From: Rhynchopus sp. YZ270_cl-10
Lineage: Eukaryota > Euglenozoa > Diplonemea > Diplonemida > Diplonemidae
NCBI GenBank assembly: GCA_964035575.1
Contig: OZ037927.1
Span: forward strand, 248,001-312,000
Direction: 5' to 3'
Length of the DNA stretch: 64,000 bases
The notes below the pieces were generated by a model. The model was not told the origin of the DNA. It saw only the letters and a list, made by a program, of their open reading frames with translations, and ran no database searches. The translations under genes were made by a program, and so were the position numbers. The stretch's first letter is position 1, and every line of letters begins with the position of its first letter. Below are positions 47,541 through 57,477 of the stretch, piece by piece.

Positions 47541-48052
47541 AAGGTGGGGGAATCGTCTCACTCTCCCTTTCCATAAAAATAAATCATATGCCCTACCTAA
47601 GTAGGTGAATTGACGTAAGCGACGTTTTGGGTTTACGGGGAAGGATTGGAACAACGATTTCCCATTTAATTTTAAAGAATAGAAGCATTTTCATCATATG
47701 CAATCAATAAATGGATAGCAGGTGAGGGATCAACAAAAATGGTCCCATCTTTCTTATGGCTTTTTTTCGTTGATCGCTCGAATTAGTGTCCCTGAGTGAA
47801 TGAATCTGGGGAGTAATTCGGCAAGGCACTATCTAAAAACAGAGTTTTATTTTTATATGACGATTCTCGTATATTCAAAAATATTTTGCATAACATAGAA
47901 AAAGAAAAGTAAAATGCTTCGTGCACAAGAACCCCTTCTGCTACCTCTACTCGAACAATAGAGAAAAATCTTCCCAAACCCCTTGTCAAAATAGTCCACT
48001 AATGATCCACACACCACTCCTATATTACCCCATTTTTACCCCACTTACCCCT
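47541..48052. other. 3' flank of the membrane-protein gene
   Basis: No gene or repeat recognised. Confidence 0.3.
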
Positions 48053-51000
48053 CTACGTAGTCACAACGCTTGCAGTCGACCTCCGTCTTCTCTTTGGTGC
48101 AAGCCCACTCTGCGCTGTTGGGTCTGAATCACTCGGCGTGCTGCCGCTGCTCACCACAGAGGCAACACTGTTGCTGCGGACGTGAATGTTGGTACCCCCG
48201 AACATGCCACCACCGACGCTCGCACTCCCTACAGAATGCCTCCGACCCCCAAATGGTCGTGCCTCTTCGATAGGTGTCAGCCCCAAGGCACGCATCTCCA
48301 CCTCATCATGCTCCCGCGGTTCTATCCCAAACGAGGACGGCGTCGTTGCCAGCAATGTCGCGGCCGCAGACGCCCCCTTCTTCCTCCGGGTCTTCCTCTT
48401 CCCTTTTGGCAGTGGGATTGGGGTGAGGCCGATGCCCCCTTTGGTGTCAGAGCTTTGCGTGCTCGCGTTGTCGGGGAGATCCGAGCGGGGGCAGGTTGTG
48501 CTGAGGGGGACACACAGGGAGTCGGTGTCGTCGTCATGAGACTGTGATGTTAAATGCGGTGCGTTGTTATGGTTGTAGTGCGCATCCATCCTCTCCTGAG
48601 TCCCCACAAAGCAGAACCAGAAGAGGAGGAAGCGGGAGACGCTCGGTTCGTTGTCTTTCTTCCATTCGTTCCATTCGTCGATGACGAAGATGGTTGTGTC
48701 CAGAACGAATTTGACAATGATCAACCACACTGCAGCCAGGCCTAACGAAGACGAAGCGCGTGCCCCCCAATGCTGAGCAGGGTTGAGCTCATCCGACCCC
48801 ATCGCGATCATGGTAAAGGACAGCATCAGCGTCTCCATCACTGTGATCAAAAACTCTATCACGTTTTCGTATGGCGCGAGGTACGGTCGGGCGATCAGAA
48901 TGAGGAGCGAAAAGATTGCCGTCGAAATCGTCATTGCCATCGCTCGGAACCAACACTGTCCGCGCGTCGTGGGGTTCCATGCGGTCAGCACTGCTAGGGT
49001 GGCAAGAAATGTCAGCTCGATTGACAAAAAATACCGCCATCTCTCAGTATACGCATCGTATACCAGATGGTGCATGCTCACCCAGATGGACGCGCCGTCG
49101 ATGTCGCGGTCTTGCCACTCTACCTTCCCCCAAAACAGTTTCCCCACCCAGGACTCATCCTCGCACTGCGAGACGCGTTGGTAGTGGACACTCCGTTTTG
49201 CCTTGAAGTATGCGTACGTAGGGAACCCCACGCCGATGGCGCAGAATATGACGGCGCCCAGCACCGCAAACCCTGTGGGCGAGTACACCACCGCCGTGGC
49301 AGAGCTGAGCACGGCCCCGGAGTACAGGAACGTCATTGGTATCGTCACCCAGCCAAACCGGGCGTTCGCCCAGAGATACCTTGTTGACCATTCCCTGAGG
49401 TGCGGCTGGCGTTTCACATCGTCGCGGTAGCGGTAATAAAAGTACCCCGCGACAGCCGCGCAGCACGCAACCAGCAACGCGCAGACCACCACTGCGCCAA
49501 ACACTGCACCGTTGAAATGCTTAAAATCATCGTCGCCAAGAACAAGGCCGAGAGGGTTTAAGGTGCGGTCTAACGTGCCGGCTTTGTTGCTGGGGCACAG
49601 CATGGCGCGTGACGCCAGGGCGAGAACCCCGGTTTTCGTTCCTGATGAAGTGGAAGCAGGCATCGCCATCGCCATGGACGCAGCCACGCCGCCCACAACG
49701 AAAGTGCTTGTACCGATCATGGCTTCGTCGGGAAGGTGCGGTTCCTCCGCTTCGAGTGTGAGAGGGGCATGTGGACCGCAGAGGGAGTCACCGCACACCT
49801 CCTTTGCATTCACGACATCAAAAAAATCTGGCAAAAACGACACACCAAGGGTCTCGCTGTTCGGCGCCATCGCCATGTACCCTTTATCTGCAAACCTGAT
49901 GAGGACCCCTTCTTGGACAATCTCTGCATGAATCGTGTTCACTTCCGTCTCATTTCCTGTCAGTCGCGCCAGCAAACCTTGTTCAGAACGTTCTTTTGAC
50001 ATCGAAGTGGTGATGTGGATGGACGGAACACCGGGGCCATTGAGAATCACCGTGTTATCTGGGCCACTTACCTCAATAATTGCATCGCGCAGCAGCGCGG
50101 CCCCCTCTACCTGCCACAGCAACGCTACACCATCACCACGGATGTTCAAGGAGCTAAGCAGCCTTGCCTGCTGTTGTGCCGGAGGTGTGATTACAATGCG
50201 GGTGATATAAAGGAGCACCGTTGGGAGAATTGCGGAGGCTCCCAACGAGTCGTGGAGACTACATTGTACAGGAATGGTTCTGTCCGACGTATTCGCGGAC
50301 ACAGTAAAGGACAGCACCGCGGTGGTGCCGGCAATCATGAGAGTTGGCAGGTTGGCAAAGTGGAGCACATCTGCGTCCGGTACGTTGCATGACCCGGTCA
50401 CAACCTGGGTCATCTCGTTTTGAGCCGTAGAGGGTCCCGCAAGAACATCAGCGAAAGCAACAAATTGTGCCGGAGTGTCCCTTTGTGTCGCACCAATGGG
50501 GTACCCTGCAGCCACAGCGACAGCCTGGGGTTCATCATTGACTGACAGTATTGTGAGTACCACAACCCCCATTGTGGCACGTACCTGAGGATACTTTGTG
50601 TTGGCCACATCGCACTCTATGCTGAGAACACCGACATAATCTGCAGCCGCCTCTATCGCAAAGCCTCCCTTCGCAGTCCACGCTACAGAACACATCGTGG
50701 TGCACCGACACAGCACTGTCATTGTTTCATCGAGAACGGCTTCTTTGCCGATTTGGAGGGCCTGGGAGTGGAGAGAGTCCTCTTCGACTGAAATTGGGCA
50801 CGGTGGGGCAGCGCCGCTTTTGCACACCACGGAGGGCAACGTAATGCTGCATGGCACCACCTCGACCCAACCGGACGTTGTACAGTCATACTCCGAACAC
50901 CGAAGAGGGGTGGAGGTGAAGAAGCTGCACCGCACCCCCAACGGGATAACCGCCCCTGATACGCAGCTCGCATCCCCGACAGAATCACCGTACGCCACTT

Positions 51001-52285
51001 CATCACATTGACAGGTAGGTATGACAGGGGGCTGCAAGGTGACCGGGGGAAGTGTCTCGGGTGCCGGTGTAGGAGGGGCTGCTGTTTGCGGCGGCATTGT
51101 CGGCGCAATAGTGTCGGGCGCAGGGGTGTTTGGCACTGTTGTGTCCGGAACTGCCGTTTCCGGTGCTGTCGTAGGGACTACTGTCAAAGGCATTGGTGTA
51201 AACTCCACTTCAGACACCCCATATACCGCCAACAGACCTGGACCGCCCATCAAAAAGGTTTTCCCTATTCTGATAAACGCAAAGTCAACGTTTGAAGAGG
51301 ATACGTCAATTACTGCGATGGCCCCGTCAACGGAAAGTGCGCGGGTCCAGTCGTAGATGACCAACTCTCCTGCCGAGGTTCCCATATAAGCGTAATTTTC
51401 GTCGGCACTGATGTGACAGCTTCCACCAGCTCCGACATAAAGTCGTCTGTCTGGCGCAACCAATGACGTTCCGAGAAGATCAGAAACCATGACTTCGCTG
51501 GACGAAGTTGACATTACAATGTTATTCGAATTGACCGGTTTGACCACACCACAGGCAGGCCCGACAGAAAGCTTCTGCGATGCCAAAACCGGGGTGGCAG
51601 AGAGAGAGACAATTGTGTAGGTCTTGAGGTTCGCGTCTCCTCGCATTCCGTCTAGCAAATACAGCTTGTCGTTATCACCAAAATGAAAGTCGATGCACTC
51701 CACCTCACAAGACAGGTCGAATAAAAGGACCGGGGCCGCCCCCGCAGTTTTGCTCTGCGTTGTGTCGTACAGCTCGACCACCCCTTCCCAGAGGATGGCA
51801 AGAAACTGTCCGGACACCATCTGCATTTTGCCGGACTCAACCCCATTCGATTTCACTGACGCTTTGTACGTTATTTTCTTGGTGCTCCGGTCGTACGTGA
51901 AGACACAGAGATAGCCATCCTGCGCGTCGGAGACGAGGATCACGAGATGACCTGACAATGTGATCATGCCTTCCGCACCTTGGATTGCGGTGAATTGGAG
52001 GGGGCGGCCTTCAGGTTCGTAGGTAGACTCATAGCGTTCCAGAAGGGGCATGTTCACGTCTGTTGGGTTAGGTACGGTAGAGGAGCCTACAGCGACTCCT
52101 GTAGCGTCGACTGCATAGATCGTGTTGCTGCGGTCCACGAAGAGGAGTGCGTTAGAGGTGGCGTCGTGGTACGACCACGTGGCCCCCTGGTGTCCGGTGT
52201 CGTAGTACCCACGTCGTTCTTGAGATTCGCAATAAGGGAGTAGCATCAACGGAAGGAATAACGAAGAAATGCCATACCGTGCCAT
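48053..52285 (-). CDS. Large multi-pass surface protein with Thr/Pro stalk
   Basis: 1,410 residues from ATG 52285; one frame, stop TAG. Residues 1-20 are a probable signal peptide. 25-360 have repeated short strand-like segments with turn motifs, perhaps a beta-propeller. 365-420 is a Thr/Pro/Ala mucin-like stalk (PETAVPDTTVPNTPAPDT). 425-500 is Cys-rich, and 500-900 holds beta-rich ectodomain segments. About seven hydrophobic helices follow: ~926-952, 975-1000, 1005-1028, 1083-1103, 1113-1133, 1140-1163 and 1178-1203. The cytoplasmic tail is Ser-rich with basic patches (KGKRKTRRKKG). The IARPYLAPYENVIEFLITV segment lies between helices. This fits a type-I-like ectodomain fused to a channel- or receptor-like membrane domain; substrate unknown. 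Confidence 0.8.
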   Translation of the reverse strand: MARYGISSLFLPLMLLPYCESQERRGYYDTGHQGATWSYHDATSNALLFVDRSNTIYAVDATGVAVGSSTVPNPTDVNMPLLERYESTYEPEGRPLQFTAIQGAEGMITLSGHLVILVSDAQDGYLCVFTYDRSTKKITYKASVKSNGVESGKMQMVSGQFLAILWEGVVELYDTTQSKTAGAAPVLLFDLSCEVECIDFHFGDNDKLYLLDGMRGDANLKTYTIVSLSATPVLASQKLSVGPACGVVKPVNSNNIVMSTSSSEVMVSDLLGTSLVAPDRRLYVGAGGSCHISADENYAYMGTSAGELVIYDWTRALSVDGAIAVIDVSSSNVDFAFIRIGKTFLMGGPGLLAVYGVSEVEFTPMPLTVVPTTAPETAVPDTTVPNTPAPDTIAPTMPPQTAAPPTPAPETLPPVTLQPPVIPTCQCDEVAYGDSVGDASCVSGAVIPLGVRCSFFTSTPLRCSEYDCTTSGWVEVVPCSITLPSVVCKSGAAPPCPISVEEDSLHSQALQIGKEAVLDETMTVLCRCTTMCSVAWTAKGGFAIEAAADYVGVLSIECDVANTKYPQVRATMGVVVLTILSVNDEPQAVAVAAGYPIGATQRDTPAQFVAFADVLAGPSTAQNEMTQVVTGSCNVPDADVLHFANLPTLMIAGTTAVLSFTVSANTSDRTIPVQCSLHDSLGASAILPTVLLYITRIVITPPAQQQARLLSSLNIRGDGVALLWQVEGAALLRDAIIEVSGPDNTVILNGPGVPSIHITTSMSKERSEQGLLARLTGNETEVNTIHAEIVQEGVLIRFADKGYMAMAPNSETLGVSFLPDFFDVVNAKEVCGDSLCGPHAPLTLEAEEPHLPDEAMIGTSTFVVGGVAASMAMAMPASTSSGTKTGVLALASRAMLCPSNKAGTLDRTLNPLGLVLGDDDFKHFNGAVFGAVVVCALLVACCAAVAGYFYYRYRDDVKRQPHLREWSTRYLWANARFGWVTIPMTFLYSGAVLSSATAVVYSPTGFAVLGAVIFCAIGVGFPTYAYFKAKRSVHYQRVSQCEDESWVGKLFWGKVEWQDRDIDGASIWVSMHHLVYDAYTERWRYFLSIELTFLATLAVLTAWNPTTRGQCWFRAMAMTISTAIFSLLILIARPYLAPYENVIEFLITVMETLMLSFTMIAMGSDELNPAQHWGARASSSLGLAAVWLIIVKFVLDTTIFVIDEWNEWKKDNEPSVSRFLLFWFCFVGTQERMDAHYNHNNAPHLTSQSHDDDTDSLCVPLSTTCPRSDLPDNASTQSSDTKGGIGLTPIPLPKGKRKTRRKKGASAAATLLATTPSSFGIEPREHDEVEMRALGLTPIEEARPFGGRRHSVGSASVGGGMFGGTNIHVRSNSVASVVSSGSTPSDSDPTAQSGLAPKRRRRSTASVVTT

Positions 52286-52953
52286 GCACGAATAAAAGAA
52301 AATGTGTATTTTTTTTTGGAAAAGGAAGGGAGAGAAAGGGGAGTGGGGAGGGAAGGGGAGGGGAAAAAAACGTTAGAGATAAGACCTAAGCCGTAAAATA
52401 GTAAATGAAAAATGTGTGGAAAAAGTGTGAAAGAAGAAAAAGAAGAAGGGGGGGAAAAGCAATTAGAAAAAGTCTCAGGCTGACTTAAAAGAGAAGGGTG
52501 GAAATGGATGTGAAAGGAGTAAGGGCTCACTAAGGAGAGAGCAAATGAAAAAATGATTCTGCCAAAGATGAGGTGTGGGGGGTGGGGTTTCAAAAAAAGG
52601 GGGAGAGGAAATCATTTGTTCAAATTTTGTTTATCTTTTTTTTGTTGGTACGCTACTCACGTCATAACGCACTATCAAGTCAGGAGGGGTTTTTTTTTTG
52701 TAGGTTAGAGTTGAGTGCAGCGTATGATGGATTGGCACCCCGTTTTTTTGGATTTTGTCCCATGGTGATATTTTTTGTCAGTGTAGTGTGTTTTTGGTGC
52801 CGTGGTCCACTCTTGTGAGCGCACAGACAAGAGGCACGAGGTCCTCTGTGTCCCATTTCTCGATGCGCGCATCAGAGGCATTGAGCTCCCGCCACCTGCA
52901 TATGATTATGGACAACAAGCTGCCGCGTCAAAACTGGGTGGATTTTGCTGTCT
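52286..52953. other. Intergenic
   Basis: Purine-rich upstream flank of the membrane-protein gene (52286-52500), then T-rich DNA. Nothing else recognised. Confidence 0.3.
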
Positions 52954-54294
52954 TCAATGTGCAGCCCTGCCACTGCCAACACTAGGCATCTTGTCTGCCC
53001 CTGCATCAATAAGCACCTGCACCACATCTGCATGGTTTTTCTCCACTGCAACATGCAACGCAGTGTTGTGATTGCCATCTGCCTGATCCACATCCACCTG
53101 CTCCAAGCCCACAAGATAGCGTACAATCTCCGTGTGTCCCCCTTCCGCCGCAGTGATAAGACATGTGCGCCCGTAGTGGTCTGTGACATGCAGTTTCGCA
53201 CCAGATTGCACCAACATCTTCACAACATCGAGGCACCCTCCCATACACGCAAAGAGAAGAGGTGAGCCTCCTTCGTAGGGTTTCTCTATATCTGCCCCTG
53301 CATCAATGAGCACCCGCACCACATCTGCATGGTTTTTCTCCACTGCCACATGCAACGCAGTGTTGTGATTGCCATCTGCCTGATCCACATCCACCTGCCC
53401 CAAGCCCACAAGATAGCGCACAGTCTCTGTGCGTCCCTTTTTTGCCGCAGTGATAAGACATGTGCGCCCGTAGTGGTTGTCTGTGACACGCAGTTCCGCA
53501 CCAGCTTGCACCAACATCTTCACAACGTCGAGGCACCCTCCCATACACGCAAAGAGAAGAGACGAGCCTCCTGCATAGGGTTTCTCAAGGTCCGTCCCTA
53601 CATCAATGAGCACCCGCACCACATCTGCATGGTTTTGCACCGATGCTTCATACAACGCTGCGTTGAGATCGACATCTCTCTGATCCACATCCACCTGCCC
53701 CAAGCCCACGAGATAGCGCACAGTCTCCGTGCGTCCCTTCTCCGCCGCAGTGATGAGACATGTGAACCCGTCGTAGTCTGTGACATGCAGTTCCGCACCA
53801 GCTCTCACTAAAATCTTCACAATGTCGAGGTCCACATCCTGGCACGCAAAGAGAAGCGGCGAACGTCCCATGCCATCCTTTTTCTCAATGTCTGCCCCTG
53901 CATCAATGAGCACCTGCACCACATCTGCATGGTTTTGCTCCACTGCCACATGCAACGCAGTGCTGTGATCGCCATCTGCCTGATCCACATCCACCTGCCC
54001 CAAGCCCACAAGATAGCGCACAGTCTCCATGTGTCCCTCACCCGCTGCGTGCATGAGACACGTGAACCCTTCCTCATCTCTGACACGCAGTTCCGCACCA
54101 GCTTGCACCAACATCTTCACAACGTCGAGGCACCCTCCCATACACGCAAAGAGAAGAGGCGAACGTCCCATGCCATCCTTTTTCTCAATGTCTGCCCCTG
54201 CATCAAGGAGCGCCTGCACCACATCTGCACATCCTTCCGCCACTGCGTGGTGCAGGGTAGTATTGCTGTGACTGCCTGCGTGTTGCCCAGACAT
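52954..54294 (-). CDS. Ankyrin-repeat protein, 13 repeats
   Basis: 446 residues from ATG 54294 (MSGQHAGSHSNTTLHHAV). A longer frame adds 86 residues from upstream, with low coding quality. Thirteen ankyrin repeats fill almost the whole protein, arranged as triads: (1) TALHVAVE.NHADVV.VLIDAG, (2) SPLLFACMGGCLDVVKMLVQ, (3) TCLITAAEKGRTETVRYLVG. Each triad is 100 residues, so the gene has a 300-bp period: four triads plus one extra repeat. Near-identity between triads indicates recent internal duplication. No signal peptide, membrane span or enzymatic domain; presumably a cytosolic binding scaffold. The C-terminus is short (KMPSVGSGRAAH). Confidence 0.88.
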   Translation of the reverse strand: MSGQHAGSHSNTTLHHAVAEGCADVVQALLDAGADIEKKDGMGRSPLLFACMGGCLDVVKMLVQAGAELRVRDEEGFTCLMHAAGEGHMETVRYLVGLGQVDVDQADGDHSTALHVAVEQNHADVVQVLIDAGADIEKKDGMGRSPLLFACQDVDLDIVKILVRAGAELHVTDYDGFTCLITAAEKGRTETVRYLVGLGQVDVDQRDVDLNAALYEASVQNHADVVRVLIDVGTDLEKPYAGGSSLLFACMGGCLDVVKMLVQAGAELRVTDNHYGRTCLITAAKKGRTETVRYLVGLGQVDVDQADGNHNTALHVAVEKNHADVVRVLIDAGADIEKPYEGGSPLLFACMGGCLDVVKMLVQSGAKLHVTDHYGRTCLITAAEGGHTEIVRYLVGLEQVDVDQADGNHNTALHVAVEKNHADVVQVLIDAGADKMPSVGSGRAAH

Positions 54295-56722
54295 TAATCG
54301 TTGTGTCTTGTGTTGTATGCCTGTCCCTAGTGGAGTGACGTTACTCTCTCCTTGTGAAGAGATGTGCGAACAGAGGAGAGCTAGGACAAAAAACACGAAA
54401 TTGGTCCCCCGTTGTGAGAAGCTCTTCCAAATGTGGGGGTCTGGGAAAAAGGGGTTATTTTTTTTTGCTTTTTTTTGGAATTCAAAGTTTTTCAAGGGGG
54501 GGTAAAAGAAAAAGGGGGGGGACCAGTTGTAAGAGAATATGCTCCGCATCAAAGAAATTGAACAAAAAGAAGAAAAAATAAAAAGAGGAATCTTGTCAAA
54601 GATGAAGTTTTTTGTCTCGCTCTGTACACATCATACTATGTGATGTGGTGGGGGGGGGGCGTGAGGAGGGAGAGGGGAAAAAGAGGGAAGGACAAATGTA
54701 CTTTGAACGGGATAGCAGGTTTCGTTGCAAAAAAAAAAAAAAAAATAGTAGGATCGGTAGGTAAGTAAAAGGAAAAAAGGTTTTTTTTCGTTGATTGCAC
54801 AATCCTCCTGATTGAGGGATGATTTGGCGACCGTACCGGTAATACTATTTCCCCTTTAAAGCAAGCTTCGTAGGAATAAAAATAAAGATGTTGGTATAGG
54901 CGAGACGTAACGTCTACGTCGGTAATACAACTTGGAGCCAAGCTTTTTCTGTAACAGGGAGGGAGGGTTTTTTTTTTTTTTTTTGAAATAATCCATTTTC
55001 ACCCACATTTCCGCGCAATACATAAATCCATTCACCTTCACCTAGAGATAGCAGGTACCGTTGTTGCAAAAAAAAAGAGAGAACAACGCCTTTAAATCCT
55101 ATGTGTGTGTGAGGGAGAAAAAATATCGTTTTCTTTTGTTGCGACCCATGCATGCGCAACACGCAGCACAAAAAGCAGAAAATCCTCGGAAGAGCACTTT
55201 TCTAATCTTGTGTGAAGTCGGTCGCAATTTTTCCTTTTTTTTTTTGAAAAACTTTTTACCACTCCTTTAGGGAACGGAACAAAACGGTCCTTGGACTGCA
55301 AGAAAAATGGAGTCGGCGGTCTCAGGGTAATCAGAGGAGAAAAAAGATCGGGTCTTTTGTTTGTGCGCTCAAAGCCGGGAAAACAAAAAGGTGAAAAAAA
55401 ATGTGTTAAACTGAAGTACGGTTGTTGTGGTTAATTGAGTACTCAAAGAAACAAGCGAGCTTCTGTCTTTTTCAATCCGTTTTGTTTGCCCTGCAGCGCT
55501 GCCTCCAATCTTTTTTAGAATTGACAACAAGTTGTTTTATCAAAAAAAAATACATAACTACCACAAATACGAGACAATGTCCAGACGACGCTGCCCATGC
55601 CCCTGTGTTCAACATACACACACAATAATAAATTCTCGCAAAGGGAACAGCACGATGCACCTGTGCATCTGTGTGTACGGTGACAAATCGTTTTTTTTTC
55701 TCTCGCACATTGAGGATCTTTCCAGAATCGTTCTATGTTTACTGACCGTTTTTTTCCTCTTTTTTTTGAAAACTTGGTTGTATTAGTGTAGCCACCCTAG
55801 AGTGTGCTCCACTATTTTTTTTTTCGCAAGCAATAATGGGAATGATGAGTTCAAACACACAAAATGTGTGTGGTGGTGAAAAGTGTTGTAAGGTGGTACA
55901 TACGGAGAAACCATTGGCAAAGGGTCTGTCACAAAAAAAAAATAAATAAATCAAAAAATCAAAAAAAGATGAAATTTCTCTCACAATCAACCAAAAAAAG
56001 AAATATACAAAAAGTTTTGCAGTTATTTCGCAATGACTTTGTGGGTTTCAACGCTCAGTGGAGTGCACGAAGACCCCTTCTATTTCCCCCCTTTTTTTTG
56101 GGGGACTTTCCTCGCTTCACTTTTACACCTACTGGTATAAAGTCTTTGCACCCAAATGTCGAAGCCTTATCAGATATTACCTTTTCTTTTGCATTTTTTT
56201 TTTGCATATAAATGGAAGTGGATTTTGAAGTATTCCGCCCCCCCGGTTTTGTTCACCACCCAGCTGGGTCACCTCCCTCCTCAAGGTCGCTGTCGCTGTA
56301 GTACTGCTGCTCTTCGTTCATAAAGATCGTGCTGCGGGGTTTTTTTTTTTTTTTTTTTTTTTTTTTATACTGGTTTTCTTCCTTGCTTTCGTATTTTTTG
56401 TTTTCTTTATCTATGTGGATCCCCCCCAGTGAACCGTTAGGGGTTTGAAAATGTTTGTTGTATGTTTTGAAAGTGCTTTGTGCTCTGTTTAATTTTGCTT
56501 GATAGTTTTGTAGACGTGGGGTTGGAGAGGAAGGGCGCGTTACTTTGTTGTGGGGGGAAAAGAAGGGAATTGAAAACAAAACAAAGTGAAGTTGATAGTG
56601 CAAAACGCCCTCTGGGACGCAGGCACCTGACACTCTGCGGGTTATCGAACCCCCGGAGTGTTGCGCTTGGGAGTGGTTTACAGGGAAGCTGTAAGGAAAA
56701 CAGTCATTAAAAACTGTTAAAA
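54295..56722. other. Long gene-free region
   Basis: 54744-54870 is the inverted copy of 44571-44701. GATAGCAGGT...CGTTG words at 54708 and 55049 repeat each other. 55760-55815 and 56120-56170 resemble the short repeats of 63-64 kb (the latter with ACCTACTGGTATAA). A minus-strand frame at 56253-56633 is partly poly-Lys from an A run and I do not credit it. The SINE-like unit is at 56586-56690. Confidence 0.45.
56586..56690 (-). repeat. SINE-like unit with tRNA B-box, copy 2
   Basis: On the minus strand: GTAAACCACTCCCAAGCGC, then AACACTCC, then GGGGGTTCGATAACCC, then a tail with GTGTCAGGTGCCTGCGTCCC and TTTTGCACTATCAACTTC. The same tail is at 63032-63080, and a partial one at 25866-25915. Confidence 0.5.
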
Positions 56723-57004
56723 TTATGATAGGTTCTCTCTGTATTTAAGTGATCTATTGATCGTCTCCGTGAGACTCACGTAACAGGCTGTGAGAGCTTG
56801 CTGAGAGCTAGTAAAATAAAAAATCTCACCCCGTTCATAGATCACCCAGTATTGCTTTGGATTTTTATTATGGTGATTTTTTTGACAATTGAAGCGTTTT
56901 GTGTGTTTCCTCTTTGTGTTTAAGGAATTGGGGGCATACTGTATGTTTGGCATGGCCTCTTCTAGGTCCTCAACCCACTGTTCGACAAGGTTCCAGCAGT
57001 TCAT
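56723..57004 (-). CDS. Small hypothetical ORF, 93 residues
   Basis: ATG 57004; MNCWNLVEQWVEDLEEAMP, then a basic middle, then YWVIYERGEIFYFTSSQQAL. The DNA around the last segment resembles 43120-43160, where a minus-strand frame reads GRYFFTSSHYV, so this may be a repeated small gene or element part. No domain known. Confidence 0.3.
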   Translation of the reverse strand: MNCWNLVEQWVEDLEEAMPNIQYAPNSLNTKRKHTKRFNCQKNHHNKNPKQYWVIYERGEIFYFTSSQQALTACYVSLTETINRSLKYRENLS

Positions 57005-57477
57005 GATGTTGATGATGCGCAGCTGTTGGTGGTTTGGATGAAAGTGGTTGTTGTTTTTGCTCGGTGGTCAAAAATGTACTATTTGCTTTTGGTGGTGTTC
57101 AATATTCCCTTCGGTTTCTTTGGCACAGTGATCCAACAAAACAACGGAGGGGGTAAAACGAAAACGAAAATAGATCCGTTTCGCTTGAACAGATCTCGAC
57201 CGTTTGTTGCATGCTTCCACCTCTCCAGGGCCTCTCCAGCGTGTCAGTTGCAAAAGAAAAGCTAATCCTTACGCTATTATTCGTTGCACACCCCCCACCC
57301 CTCTGGTTCCGACCACATCAGGAACAGCCTAGCACCAACCGATCCATTCTAACTGACTCTATTATTTCGTTTCCCTTCGTTGACCTCAGCCATTTAGTCT
57401 CTGAGCTTGACACATTATCATGATAATGGGTGGAAAAAATCAAAAAAAAGAAGTTGAAAGTGCAAACACGTCACCAT
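57005..57477. other. Intergenic
   Basis: Nothing recognised. 3' flank of the F-box/LRR gene. Confidence 0.25.

Noticed and set aside
52954-54552. Longer ankyrin protein starting upstream of 54294
   Set aside because: The extra 86 residues come from low-quality Phe/Lys-rich sequence; the ATG at 54294 directly precedes the first repeat.
56253-56633. Minus-strand frame of 126 codons with acidic end
   Set aside because: The middle is poly-Lys from an A run and the N-terminal part reads through a SINE-like sequence; not credible as a gene.
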